Shown here: positions 1-6,510 of the stretch, piece by piece
Layout of the letters: the number at the start of each line of letters is the position of its first letter
How positions within the stretch are numbered: position 1 is the stretch's first letter
IMG/VR virus record: IMGVR_UViG_3300036719_001055
Span: 1-37,116 of that record
From: a virus
Direction: 5' to 3' (one strand)
Length of the DNA: 37,116 bases
Notes under the pieces: model-generated
Told to the model about the DNA's origin: nothing
Database searches by the model: none
The model's input: the letters and a program-made list of their open reading frames with translations, nothing else
Made by a program: the position numbers and the translations under genes

Positions 1-127
1 TCGCCGCACTGCCAAACACCACCCTGTTCCCATTCAGCCAGGGCGGCGGCTACAAGATCTGCGAGCAGCGCCCCAGCGGCGTGAGCCTGACCAGCGTGTG
101 GACTGATCGCAAGTCCACGGTCGAACT
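1..127. repeat. Terminal direct repeat, left copy (circular overlap)
   Basis: Bases 1-127 are identical to 36990-37116. The reading frame of a small gene continues without a break through the repeat when the two ends are joined. This is what a contig from a circular or circularly permuted molecule looks like. The length of exactly 127 matches a common maximum assembly k-mer, so the repeat is more likely an assembly overlap than a physical terminal repeat. Confidence 0.95.
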
Positions 128-170
128 GCTGCAGTCCTACCTTTCTCGCCGCCAGGCCACCAGTGCCTGA
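3..170 (+). CDS. Small early protein, 3' part (start lies at 36959 across the circular join)
   Basis: Joined with 36959-36989 this frame gives a 66-residue protein starting MNQAQQLLQQ and ending RRQATSA. Its middle has a Gly-rich turn (SQGGGYKI) and a Trp-Thr-Asp segment, and the ending is basic. I do not recognise the family. It is the first gene after the strong rightward promoter at 36898-36926, and its ribosome site GGAG lies seven bases before the ATG at 36959. The next small frame starts at a GTG overlapping its stop. A position directly behind an early promoter fits a small early regulatory or host-takeover protein, but that is inference. Confidence 0.75.
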   Translation, partial: AALPNTTLFPFSQGGGYKICEQRPSGVSLTSVWTDRKSTVELLQSYLSRRQATSA

Positions 171-279
171 CACCCCTCCCCCGGTCTGGCCCTTCCCCAC
201 CTACAAGGGCCGGCCCTACAAACCGCCCCGGCAAGCAAAGCAAGACCCCTTCAAGAAGTACCCGCCGGCTCCCTTCTGA
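163..279 (+). CDS. Proline-rich 38-aa hypothetical protein, GTG start
   Basis: A GTG codon at 163 overlaps the end of the preceding gene (stop at 168-170) and opens a 38-residue frame to a TGA at 277-279. The peptide is rich in Pro, Lys and aromatic residues and contains the stretch VWPFPTYKGRPYKPP. No domain is recognised. It fills the space between two better supported genes and its start overlaps in the way of translationally coupled phage genes, but there is no strong ribosome site and no ATG, so it could be chance coding in GC-rich DNA. Confidence 0.4.
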   Translation: MPDTPPPVWPFPTYKGRPYKPPRQAKQDPFKKYPPAPF

Positions 280-299
280 CCCACGACAGGACCCACACC

Positions 300-479
300 A
301 TGCTTCGACCCTCTCACTTCCGCACGCCCCGCACCATCCACGAGGCCTGCTTTCTCGACTGTAGCTACATCTACCGCACGCCTGGCGAGCGTCGCATCGC
401 AAAGGCCACGGACATCGCCTTTGCGGCCGCACTTGGCATCGCAGGAGCTTCTTTGCTGTTTTACTGGCTCAGTCGTTGA
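300..479 (+). CDS. Small putative membrane protein, 59 aa
   Basis: An ATG at 300 opens 59 codons to TGA at 477-479. The N-terminal half is hydrophilic (RTPRTIHEAC, then RTPGERR). The C-terminal half holds one hydrophobic segment at about residues 39-57 (DIAFAAALGIAGASLLFYWL) followed by Ser-Arg, so a single-pass membrane protein with a short positive tail is likely. The weak AGGA twelve bases upstream is the only ribosome site, and an ACCCACGACA motif lies at 279-288 just before the start. It sits among early genes. No function can be assigned. Confidence 0.65.
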   Translation: MLRPSHFRTPRTIHEACFLDCSYIYRTPGERRIAKATDIAFAAALGIAGASLLFYWLSR

Positions 480-523
480 GCCACTGTGATGCGATTCTGG
501 CAACTCATCAACAGGAGCACAAC

Positions 524-781
524 ATGAGCATTGAATTTCAACCCCTCGAGGAGTACCGCAAGTCGCTGCAGAACTTTGACTGGCTGTACGACTACAGCGA
601 CGACCACGCCTTCTGGGCCAAGTCGAAGAAGCAATACGACCGGCTCTGGGACCAGGCGCGCATCAGCGACGACCACCGCAAGGTGTGGGACGAGGAGCAG
701 CGCCGCCGCAGGGAGGAGATGGAGCAGCGCGACGCGCAGATCAGGGCTCGCGTGCGGGCCAACAACGAGATCAACGACTGA
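524..781 (+). CDS. Hypothetical early protein, 85 aa, charged and helical
   Basis: The ATG at 524 has AGGAG about seven bases upstream and is preferred to an in-frame TTG at 476 that would overlap the previous gene. The protein begins MSIEFQPLEEYRK, has an aromatic and acidic middle (WLYDYSDDHAFWAK), and ends in a long charged helix rich in Glu and Arg (WDEEQRRRREEMEQRD), probably coiled coil. Family not recognised. It is followed after 13 bases by the Sak4-like ATPase gene and probably shares its transcript. Confidence 0.75.
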   Translation: MSIEFQPLEEYRKSLQNFDWLYDYSDDHAFWAKSKKQYDRLWDQARISDDHRKVWDEEQRRRREEMEQRDAQIRARVRANNEIND

Positions 782-794
782 AGGAACTCACGAC

Positions 795-1544
795 ATGGCA
801 TTCGACCTTTCATCCATCCGCCGCACCAAGAGGCTGCGCGCGCCCAAGATCGTCATCGCCGGCCCCGGCAAGATCGGCAAGACGACGTTCGCCGCCAGCG
901 CACCCAGCGCGATCGGCATCCTGACCGAGGACGGCGCCGACGCGGTTGACGCGGCCGCCTTCCCGCTGGCCACTAGCCTGGCCGACGTCTATCAGGCCAT
1001 CGGCACGCTGCTCAACGAGGAGCACGACTACCAGACGGTGTTCCTGGATTCGCTGGACTGGCTGGAGCCGCTTGTACACACACATGTGTGTACACAGAAC
1101 AAGTGGGCCACGATCGAGGCCGCCGGTTACGGCAAGGGCTACATCGCCGCGGCCGAGGAGTGGCGCACGCTGCTGCAGGGTTTCGAGGAGCTGCGCGCTC
1201 AGCGGAACATGGCCGTGATCCTGATCGCGCACGACAAGATCAAGCGCTTTGAGTCACCGCTGCACGACGGGTATGACCAGTACGTCCTGAAGCTGCACGA
1301 CCGCGCCGGTGCCCTGGTGCAGGAGTGGGCCGACGTCATCGGCTGGGCCAACTACCAGATCGTCACCACCGAGTCGGACGCCGGCTACGGCAACAAAGAA
1401 ACCAAGGCCCGCACGACGGGCAAACGGATCCTTCACGTCGAGCCGCACCCCGCGCACATGGGCGGCAACCGATTCGGCCTGAAGAACATGCCCCTCGACT
1501 GGGAGGCATTCGCCGCGGCTCTGTCCGCATCTCAAAACGCCTAA
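795..1544 (+). CDS. Sak4-like / AAA ATPase, phage single-strand annealing type recombinase
   Basis: A 249-residue P-loop ATPase. A Walker A motif GPGKIGKTT is at residues 23-31 and a Walker B-like segment (VFLDSLDW) near residues 86-93. A short basic N-terminus precedes the core, as in the phage nucleotide-binding proteins of the Sak4 type, which belong to the RecA-like fold and promote annealing or strand exchange together with an SSB partner. Its length fits that family. The start is the ATG at 795, with AAGGA upstream. The next gene encodes a DUF669 protein and further on come a RecB/Cas4-like nuclease and a RuvC-like resolvase, so it is the central enzyme of a recombination module. A UvsX-like or unrelated ATPase role cannot be excluded. 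Confidence 0.82.
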   Translation: MAFDLSSIRRTKRLRAPKIVIAGPGKIGKTTFAASAPSAIGILTEDGADAVDAAAFPLATSLADVYQAIGTLLNEEHDYQTVFLDSLDWLEPLVHTHVCTQNKWATIEAAGYGKGYIAAAEEWRTLLQGFEELRAQRNMAVILIAHDKIKRFESPLHDGYDQYVLKLHDRAGALVQEWADVIGWANYQIVTTESDAGYGNKETKARTTGKRILHVEPHPAHMGGNRFGLKNMPLDWEAFAAALSASQNA

Positions 1545-1562
1545 ACCAAGGAAATCTGAATC

Positions 1563-2042
1563 ATGGCAACCCTCAACTTTCAAGCCTCGTCCGTCCAATT
1601 TGAAGAACGCGCGCCCAGGTCCTATGGACCGCTGCCTCCCGGCGACTACGAAATGATGATTACCGCATCGGCCAACAAGACGACCAAGAGCGGCAACGGC
1701 TCATACCTTGAGCTTGAGATGCAGGTGCTGGGCGGCGAGCACTCCGGCCGCCGGCACTGGGAGCGTCTGAACTTAAACAACCCATCGCAGCAGACGGTGA
1801 AGATCGCCCAAGAGCAGCTCGCGCGGCTCCTGATGGCGATGCACATTGACCGCATCGAGGACACAGTCGAAATGCACGACATCCCGTTCATCGCGGAGGT
1901 AGGCCTCGACAAAAAGGACGACAGCAAAAACATGATCTGGAACTACCGCGCGGCCGTCGACGCCCCCGCGGCTAAGCCTGCAGCACCTGCCAGGCCGGCA
2001 CCGGCTGCAGCAGCCAACAAGTCAGCACGTCCCTGGGGTTGA
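1563..2042 (+). CDS. DUF669-family protein, probable ssDNA-binding partner
   Basis: A 159-residue protein with the DUF669 pattern: an N-terminal beta-rich domain (PLPPGDYEMMI, then SYLELEMQVLGG, then GRRHWERLNLNN) and a helical middle (AQEQLARLLMAM). It ends in an Ala/Pro linker and a short tail with a terminal Trp-Gly, reminiscent of SSB C-termini although it lacks the acidic tip. DUF669 genes are usual neighbours of phage annealing proteins. It lies 18 bases after the Sak4-like gene. The expected role is coating single-stranded DNA and loading the ATPase. Family assignment is good; biochemical role is inference. Confidence 0.8.
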   Translation: MATLNFQASSVQFEERAPRSYGPLPPGDYEMMITASANKTTKSGNGSYLELEMQVLGGEHSGRRHWERLNLNNPSQQTVKIAQEQLARLLMAMHIDRIEDTVEMHDIPFIAEVGLDKKDDSKNMIWNYRAAVDAPAAKPAAPARPAPAAAANKSARPWG

Positions 2043-2044
2043 GC

Positions 2045-2275
2045 ATGAGCGTGCAAGAAAACTCACACCCCGTAGAGGACACCACTGTGTTCATTCATGG
2101 CGGCATCGCGTACCTACCTAAGTACACCGAGCCCGGCGTGTACGTCGGGCCCGGCTACCGGTGGCACAACGGGCGCACCTACAGCAAGAACGAGCTGCTG
2201 CAAGCAGGAGCGGTTGAAACCAAGATGATGTTGTGGCCGCGAGTCAAGAAGGCCGCGTCCCTGATTGGGAGCTAA
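2045..2275 (+). CDS. Hypothetical protein, 76 aa, within recombination operon
   Basis: The ATG at 2045 lies two bases after the stop of the DUF669 gene; an overlapping TTG at 2039 is less likely. The protein has many Tyr, Gly and Pro residues in its middle (YLPKYTEPGVYVGPGYRW) and a basic C-terminus (WPRVKKAASLIGS). No family recognised. It sits between the ssDNA-binding-type protein and the nuclease with almost no spacing, so it is cotranscribed and may be a small accessory of that module. Confidence 0.7.
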   Translation: MSVQENSHPVEDTTVFIHGGIAYLPKYTEPGVYVGPGYRWHNGRTYSKNELLQAGAVETKMMLWPRVKKAASLIGS

Positions 2276-2278
2276 ACC

Positions 2279-3478
2279 ATGGCGGCGCTACCTGAAGATC
2301 CTCACACCACCAGCGCCGCCATCGTGCGGTGGTATGAGAGTAAGCCGCAGGAGCACCGCCCCCACATGGGGGCCAGCCTGATCGGCCATGTCTGCGACCG
2401 CTACATCTGGCTGACCTGGCGCTGGGCCATGAAGCCGGAGTTCAAGGGCCGCATCCTGCGCCTGTTCAACACTGGCGTGCGTGAGGAGTCGCGCCTGATT
2501 GAGGAGCTGCGCGGCATCGGCGCCGAGGTGTGGGACACCGACCCGGCCACCGGCGACCAGTGGCGCGTGAGCACATGCAACGGGCATTTCGGCGGCTCGC
2601 TGGACGGCGTGGCCAAGGGCCTGCCCGAGGGGCCCAAGACGCCGGCGGTGCTGGAGTTCAAGACGCACTCCAACAAGTCCTGGAACGACGTCACGAAGAA
2701 GGGCGTGCAGGCCAGCAAGCCGCAGCACTACGACCAGATGACGGTCTACATGGGGCTGATGGATCTGGACCGCGCGCTCTACATGGCCGTCAACAAGGAC
2801 ACCGACGACGTCTACACCGAGTGGGTCCACTTCAACCGCGAGCGGTTCGACCAGCTCATCGAGCGCGCCCAGCGCCTGCTCGACGCGACGACCCCGCCCT
2901 ACCGCATCAGCACTGACCCCGAGCACTTTGAGTGCAAATACTGCTCGATGTGGAAAGTGTGCCACGGTGGCCAGGCCGGCGAGCCCAACTGCCGCACCTG
3001 CTGCCACTCCACGCCGATCCACGACGCGCAGTGGCGCTGCGCGATGAAGGGCGAGCTCATCTCCGACACGGAGCAGCGCGCCGGCTGCAACACGCACCTG
3101 ATGATCCCTGGCCTGCTGCCCTACGCGGAAGCTGTGGATGGTGGCGAGAACTTCGTCGTGTACCGGCATACCGAGACGGGCAAGCTGTTCGTCAACGGGC
3201 CTGATGGGTGCGCGGACCAGGGCCCGGTGTTCTCGAGCAAGGAGCTGCACCGCTGCCCGGGCTCGCTGATCGGAGAGATGTCGGAGTTCAAGGACCAGTT
3301 CCCCGGCGCAAAGATCACCAGCGGCGAGGTGTTTGCACCCAAGACCGTGGGCACGATCATGGACATGGAGTCGGACGACCTGGACGCGATCCCGACGAAG
3401 CCGACGACTAAGGCGCAGAAGGAGGCCGCGGCTAAGAGGACGCGCACGGCCAAAGCAATCATGGAGGGCAAGGTATGA
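2279..3478 (+). CDS. PD-(D/E)XK exonuclease, Cas4/AddB-like with 4-Cys cluster
   Basis: A 399-residue nuclease of the RecB/Cas4 superfamily. The catalytic series is visible: Asp109 in GSLDGV, then Glu126-Phe-Lys128 in LEFKTH, and a QxxxY-type motif at Gln153 and Tyr157. Cys39 together with Cys219, Cys222 and Cys228 reproduces the split pattern (one Cys before the nuclease core, CxxCx5C after it) that binds a 4Fe-4S cluster in Cas4 and AddB. The C-terminal 130 residues hold further cysteines and a basic Lys/Arg/Ala tail (AAAKRTRTAKA). In this operon it would resect DNA ends to give single strands for the Sak4-like ATPase. Its stop overlaps the next start by four bases. Confidence 0.82.
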   Translation: MAALPEDPHTTSAAIVRWYESKPQEHRPHMGASLIGHVCDRYIWLTWRWAMKPEFKGRILRLFNTGVREESRLIEELRGIGAEVWDTDPATGDQWRVSTCNGHFGGSLDGVAKGLPEGPKTPAVLEFKTHSNKSWNDVTKKGVQASKPQHYDQMTVYMGLMDLDRALYMAVNKDTDDVYTEWVHFNRERFDQLIERAQRLLDATTPPYRISTDPEHFECKYCSMWKVCHGGQAGEPNCRTCCHSTPIHDAQWRCAMKGELISDTEQRAGCNTHLMIPGLLPYAEAVDGGENFVVYRHTETGKLFVNGPDGCADQGPVFSSKELHRCPGSLIGEMSEFKDQFPGAKITSGEVFAPKTVGTIMDMESDDLDAIPTKPTTKAQKEAAAKRTRTAKAIMEGKV

Positions 3479-3636
3479 GCTGCACAGGACCATGCAACCA
3501 GGGCCGCAAGCCCTGCCCCACACCCGAGGCCTGCGAGAACGCGACTATCGACGGCGGCATGGAGCTGCTGGGCATGCTCGTGATCTACCTGATGGGCGTG
3601 GCCACGGGCACCTTCTTCACCATTCTGCTGTTTTAA
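3475..3636 (+). CDS. Small Cys-rich single-pass membrane protein, 53 aa
   Basis: The ATG at 3475 overlaps the TGA of the nuclease gene (ATGA), which indicates translational coupling. The first 20 residues contain four cysteines (MSCTGPCNQGRKPCPTPEAC). The rest is one hydrophobic segment (LLGMLVIYLMGVATGTFF) ending Thr-Ile-Leu-Leu-Phe. A metal-binding or disulfide-bearing head with a membrane anchor is suggested. Family and role unknown. Confidence 0.65.
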   Translation: MSCTGPCNQGRKPCPTPEACENATIDGGMELLGMLVIYLMGVATGTFFTILLF

Positions 3637-3639
3637 GTG

Positions 3640-4137
3640 ATGAGCTATTCACAAGCCATTGAGTCGATCCGATCGCGGTGCGAGGAGATTGGTGATTGTT
3701 GGGAGTGGCAGATGGCTCTGCAGCTGCGCAGCCGCTCGCCGGTGATGCGCTACCAGGGCAAGCACATGTGCGTGCGCCGCGTCGTGGCGCTGGCCATGGG
3801 CCACAACATCGAGGGCAAGGTCGCCACCTACAAGTGCGGCAACAACCTCTGCGTCAACCCCGACCACATCGTCGTGATGACCAAGACGACGCTGCAGAAG
3901 CGGACCAACAAGGTCAACGTGCAGTACATGCACCCGACCAGGCGCCAGCGGGTGGCTGCGGCCAGGCGTGCCAGCGCCAAGCTGTCGCCGGAGATCGTGC
4001 AGAAGATCCGCGAGGACACACGAGCGCAGCGAAAGATCGCCAGCGATTACGGCATCACACAGACCACGGTCAGCCGCATCAAGCGCGGCGAGATGTGGCG
4101 CGACTACACCAACTCATTCATTCAGCTGTTCAGATGA
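3640..4137 (+). CDS. HNH endonuclease with C-terminal helix-turn-helix
   Basis: A 165-residue protein in two parts. The HNH_3-like nuclease part (about residues 36-80) carries RR at 46-47, the core YKCGNNLCVNPDHI (Cys66, Cys71, Asn73, His76), typical of phage HNH/homing-type enzymes. A basic linker leads to a DNA-binding part at 115-155 with a clear helix-turn-helix (IASDYGITQTTVSRIKRG). The arrangement of nuclease plus HTH is that of free-standing homing endonucleases. There is no good ribosome site; the ATG lies three bases after the previous stop and a GTG one codon earlier is possible. Its stop overlaps the next gene by four bases. It may be a selfish insertion or a recruited phage function. 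Confidence 0.75.
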   Translation: MSYSQAIESIRSRCEEIGDCWEWQMALQLRSRSPVMRYQGKHMCVRRVVALAMGHNIEGKVATYKCGNNLCVNPDHIVVMTKTTLQKRTNKVNVQYMHPTRRQRVAAARRASAKLSPEIVQKIREDTRAQRKIASDYGITQTTVSRIKRGEMWRDYTNSFIQLFR

Positions 4138-4307
4138 AGTGCCCGCAGTGCGAAGCCTGGACCGAGGTGCGCGAGACACGCCAACGCACCGATGGCACCA
4201 AGCGCCGGCGCTACGAGTGCGCGAACCTGCACAGGTTCACCACCGTTGAGCGCATCGAAGAAGCAAAGCGCGGCCGCCTGCCGCGTCAGAAGGACCCAGC
4301 AACATGA
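4134..4307 (+). CDS. Zinc-ribbon protein, NrdR N-terminus-like, 57 aa
   Basis: The protein begins MKCPQCEAWTEVRETR and continues RRYECANLHRFTTVER. The CxxC pair (Cys3, Cys6), a third Cys at 29 and a His nearby form a small zinc-ribbon much like the first domain of NrdR and similar regulators, but nothing follows it. It could bind DNA or RNA or contact host RNA polymerase; this is inference. ATGA overlaps at both ends couple it to the HNH gene before and the resolvase gene after. Confidence 0.68.
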   Translation: MKCPQCEAWTEVRETRQRTDGTKRRRYECANLHRFTTVERIEEAKRGRLPRQKDPAT

Positions 4308-4786
4308 GCCAGTACATATTCGGCATCGACCCCGGCGCCAGCGGCGCGATCGCCATCATCCAGTCCGACACCGGCAAGCTGATCGACGTCATCGACATGC
4401 CGGTCACCGAGCTCGAGGTCGGCGGCAAGACCAAGCGACGGGTGTCGCCTGTGTTCCTGCAGTCCGAGCTCGCGTTCTATGCCGACGACGCCCGCGCGGT
4501 GGTCGAGCTGGTGAACGCGATGCCTGGCCAGGGCGTCACCTCCATGTTTGCGTTTGGCGAGGCCCTGGGGATCGTCCGCGGCGTGCTGGCGGGCATGAAG
4601 GTGCCGGTCGACCTGGTGGCGCCGGCCAAGTGGAAACGCGACCTAAAGCTGAACCCGGGCAAGGACGGCGCCAGGGCCATGGCCGCCAACCTCTGGCCCG
4701 ACAAGGCCGACCTGTTCAAGCGGGCCAAGGACGACGGCCGGGCTGAGGCGGCGCTGATTGCCCATTGGGGAAGGTCAACTTCCTAG
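4304..4786 (+). CDS. RuvC-like Holliday junction resolvase
   Basis: A 160-residue RNase H-fold protein. The N-terminal strand GIDPGASGAIAI has the catalytic Asp at residue 9, as in RuvC and phage resolvases. An acidic residue in the segment ARAVVELVNAM supplies the usual Glu, and the last acidic residues lie in DDGRAEAALIAHWG near the C-terminus, where RuvC has its third and fourth acidic ligands. The start overlaps the previous stop. It would resolve recombination or replication junctions before packaging. It is the last gene before the integrase promoter. Confidence 0.8.
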   Translation: MSQYIFGIDPGASGAIAIIQSDTGKLIDVIDMPVTELEVGGKTKRRVSPVFLQSELAFYADDARAVVELVNAMPGQGVTSMFAFGEALGIVRGVLAGMKVPVDLVAPAKWKRDLKLNPGKDGARAMAANLWPDKADLFKRAKDDGRAEAALIAHWGRSTS

Positions 4787-4809
4787 CCGGCTTGTGCCGC
4801 GAAATACTG

Positions 4810-4838
4810 TTGACAGACCCCTATGCTGTTGAGACAAT
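4810..4838 (+). promoter_or_regulatory. Sigma-70-type promoter for the integrase
   Basis: A perfect -35 box TTGACA at 4810-4815, a 17-base spacer and a -10 box GACAAT at 4833-4838 precede the integrase ATG at 4871, giving a leader of roughly 25 bases. This lets the integrase be made independently of the early operon. Confidence 0.7.
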
Positions 4839-4870
4839 CTCACCACAACAACACAGCAAGGACTCACGAC

Positions 4871-5827
4871 ATGACCCTCAAACTCCGCAACGACACCTAC
4901 TGGATCGACGTCCAGATCAACGGCCAGCGCATCCGCGAGTCGCTCAAGACGACCGACAAAAAGCAGGCCCAGGCCCTGTATGACATCCGGCGCGCCGAGC
5001 TCTGGCAGGGCCGCATGCTCAAGGCCAAGCCCAAGAAAACCTTCCGCGAGGCCTGCGCTCGCTGGCTGGTCGAGCGCGCGCATAAGAAGTCGATTCAGGA
5101 GGACAAGGACAAGATTAACTTCTTCCTGCCGAAGCTGGGCGATCGCCAGCTCTCCAGCATCACCCGCGACGACATCGAGGACTCGCTGCCGCAGGACGTC
5201 AAGCCGGCCACCCGCAACCGCTACCGCGCCTTCATCCGCGCCGTACTGCGTGCGGCCGAGCGCGAGTGGGAGTGGATCGACCGCGCGCCGGTGCTGCGCA
5301 CTGAGGCTGAGCCGAAGCGCCGCGTCGCGTTTCTGACACGCGAGCAGGCCGAGGTTTTGGTCGACTCTCTACCAGAAAAGTACCGGACTCCAGTCCGTTT
5401 CGCCTTGCTCACCGGGTTGAGAAGATCTAATGTTTTCAATCTCACCTGGGACAAGGTTGATCTCGAGCGCGGGATGGTGATCATTGAGGCCGACGAGGCC
5501 AAGGCCGGCCAGCGCATCCTGGTGCCCCTGAACAGCGCGGCCAAGGCGATCCTGGCGGCCCTGCCGGAGCCCCGCGCCGGCCGCGTCTGGGGCGACCTTA
5601 CCCGCGTCTGGTGCAACACCTGGAAGGCCTCGTGCAAGCGCGCCGGCGTGCCCTGGCTGCGGTTCCATGACCTGCGCCATACCTGGGCCAGCTGGCACGC
5701 GATGGCCGGGACCCCGCTGTCGGTGCTGCAGGAGCTGGGCGGCTGGCATTCGCCGCAGATGGTGCAGCGCTACGCGCACCTGTCGCCGGAGCACTTGGCC
5801 GCGGCGGCTGAGCGGGTCACGCTGTGA
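4871..5827 (+). CDS. int: Tyrosine recombinase (phage integrase)
   Basis: A 318-residue site-specific recombinase. An N-terminal arm-binding region (about 1-55, TYWIDVQINGQRIRESLKT) is followed by a core-binding SAM-like domain (60-140) and a catalytic domain with all key residues: Arg184 in TGLRRSN, Lys211, His266 and Arg269 in HDLRH, His293 in GGWHS, and the nucleophile Tyr301 in QRYAHLS. The ATG at 4871 has AAGGA eight bases upstream; 16 codons before it remain in frame but are unlikely. It is driven by the promoter at 4810. Its 3' end lies seven bases from the 3' end of a tRNA-His gene on the other strand, the usual arrangement for an integrase beside its attachment site. Confidence 0.93.
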   Translation: MTLKLRNDTYWIDVQINGQRIRESLKTTDKKQAQALYDIRRAELWQGRMLKAKPKKTFREACARWLVERAHKKSIQEDKDKINFFLPKLGDRQLSSITRDDIEDSLPQDVKPATRNRYRAFIRAVLRAAEREWEWIDRAPVLRTEAEPKRRVAFLTREQAEVLVDSLPEKYRTPVRFALLTGLRRSNVFNLTWDKVDLERGMVIIEADEAKAGQRILVPLNSAAKAILAALPEPRAGRVWGDLTRVWCNTWKASCKRAGVPWLRFHDLRHTWASWHAMAGTPLSVLQELGGWHSPQMVQRYAHLSPEHLAAAAERVTL

Positions 5828-5833
5828 GGGGAA

Positions 5834-5910
5834 TGGGGTGGCTGATGGGGCTCGAACCCACGACCACTGGAATCACAATCCAGGGCTCTACCAACTGAGC
5901 TACAGCCACC
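5834..5910 (-). tRNA. tRNA-His (anticodon GTG), complete with CCA
   Basis: Read on the minus strand this folds as a full tRNA: G at position -1, a seven-pair acceptor stem (GTGGCTG with CAGCCAC), D arm with GCTC/GAGC, an anticodon stem CTGGA/TCCAG around the loop TTGTGAT (anticodon GTG), a T arm with GTGGG, loop TTCGAGC and CCCAT, discriminator C and an encoded CCA. The extra 5' G opposite C73 is diagnostic of tRNA-His. It adjoins the integrase and probably contains the attachment core. It is unusual that the gene is complete rather than only a 3' fragment. Confidence 0.93.
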
Positions 5911-5926
5911 TCTGACTGCTTGGAAT

Positions 5927-5942
5927 GGCACAAAAACGGCAC
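5927..5942 (+). repeat. Direct repeat copy 1 beside the attachment region (possible integrase arm site)
   Basis: GGCACAAAAACGGCAC differs by one base from the copy at 6089-6104. It lies 17 bases from the 5' end of the tRNA-His. Short repeats flanking an attachment core are typical of integrase arm-type binding sites; binding here is inferred. Confidence 0.5.
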
Positions 5943-5969
5943 ATTCCTGAATTTTTAACCCTGCGGCGC

Positions 5970-5997
5970 CTTATAAATCAACAGCTTAGCGAGACAA
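5970..5997 (-). promoter_or_regulatory. Possible promoter for the tRNA-His
   Basis: On the minus strand TTGTCT (5997-5992), a 16-base spacer and TATAAG (5975-5970) resemble a sigma-70 promoter. Initiation would occur about 50 bases before the tRNA 5' end. This lies downstream of the terminator that closes the leftward operon, so the tRNA would need such a promoter. Confidence 0.4.
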
Positions 5998-6088
5998 AGT
6001 ACCAGTATCACAATCGGAATTGACAATCCTAACCTATTGATTGAGCGTTTCTCAGCGTTGAGTGACGAATGCCGTGTCACGTTCGTGC

Positions 6089-6104
6089 GGCACAAAAGCG
6101 GCAC
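6089..6104 (+). repeat. Direct repeat copy 2 (possible integrase arm site)
   Basis: GGCACAAAAGCGGCAC, one mismatch to 5927-5942, followed at once by a further partial copy GGCACAAAA. The stretch 5911-6104 between tRNA and terminator has no convincing gene; it is noticeably AT-richer than the rest, as expected for an attachment region. A 64-codon minus-strand frame there runs through the terminator and is not credible. Confidence 0.5.
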
Positions 6105-6132
6105 AAAAAAAATGCCCCGGCTGAGCGGGGCA
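6105..6132 (-). terminator. Rho-independent terminator closing the leftward operon
   Basis: On the minus strand the stem TGCCCCG / CGGGGCA (7 pairs, 6-base loop) at 6132-6113 is followed by eight T residues (6112-6105). It lies 30 bases past the last leftward gene and would end the long late transcript before the attachment region. Confidence 0.88.
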
Positions 6133-6161
6133 AAACCTCGTTGTGGCAACTGCGAGGTGTT

Positions 6162-6308
6162 CTATCTTGTCGCCAGGACGTACAGGCCGACGTTGCTAAA
6201 GGCGTAGCCCGCGTACACCACGCACATCGGCAGGTTTCCCTTTAGGCCCTGCTCCAGGGCGATCCAGGCGTAGATGGCGCCGGTGAGCGCGATCAGCCAG
6301 CCGCTCAT
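6162..6308 (-). CDS. Small membrane protein, 48 aa, two hydrophobic segments
   Basis: The frame starts at ATG 6308 and ends with TAG at 6164-6162. The peptide has one hydrophobic segment at residues 3-18 (GWLIALTGAIYAWIAL), a short polar turn (EQGLKGNL) and a second at 28-46, so a two-pass hairpin in the inner membrane is likely. The start overlaps the stop of the previous gene (ATGA). It is the last gene of the late operon and lies near the lysis genes; a second holin or an antiholin-like role is possible but unsupported by sequence family. Confidence 0.68.
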   Translation of the reverse strand: MSGWLIALTGAIYAWIALEQGLKGNLPMCVVYAGYAFSNVGLYVLATR

Positions 6309-6508
6309 TGCCGAGATGACCTGGCGGCCATCTTGCGTCGGATTTCTTCAGCCTCCTCCTCGGCCACCGGCTCGGCAAGCTGGAACAGGGTGCCGTCCTC
6401 GACCATCTTGTGAAGCTGCGCAATCATTTCCTGCAGCTCCTCCTGGGTGCCGTCGAAGTCGTCAAAGCATCCGGGCGCGAATTCGATCTGGGGTTTGTTC
6501 TCGCTCAT
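6305..6508 (-). CDS. Small acidic hypothetical protein, 67 aa
   Basis: Starts at ATG 6508 (an upstream in-frame TTG at 6514 is less likely). The sequence opens MSENKPQIEFAPGCFDDFDG and continues as an amphipathic acidic helix (TQEELQEMIAQLHKMVEDG) with a second Glu-rich helix and a basic end (RRKMAARSSRQ). The opening with its FDDFDGTQEEL stretch resembles small conserved hypothetical proteins of other tailed phages, but no role is known to me. It lies between the phosphoesterase and the small membrane protein with overlapping ends. Confidence 0.7.
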   Translation of the reverse strand: MSENKPQIEFAPGCFDDFDGTQEELQEMIAQLHKMVEDGTLFQLAEPVAEEEAEEIRRKMAARSSRQ

Positions 6509-6510
6509 GG

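Noticed and set aside
1072-1095. Alternating CA/TG palindrome (ACACACATGTGTGT) inside the Sak4-like gene.
   Set aside because: It lies in a continuous coding frame (residues VHTHVCT) and the outer arms do not match in register; codon constraints are a sufficient explanation.
5856-5864. ACCCACGAC copy counted with the start-associated motif.
   Set aside because: It lies in the T arm of the tRNA-His, where the sequence is fixed by tRNA structure, so it is not evidence for the motif.
5955-6149. Minus-strand frame of 64 codons with a hydrophobic end, between terminator and tRNA.
   Set aside because: It runs through the terminator and the repeat region, has no ribosome site, and the AT-rich attachment region explains the hydrophobic codons.
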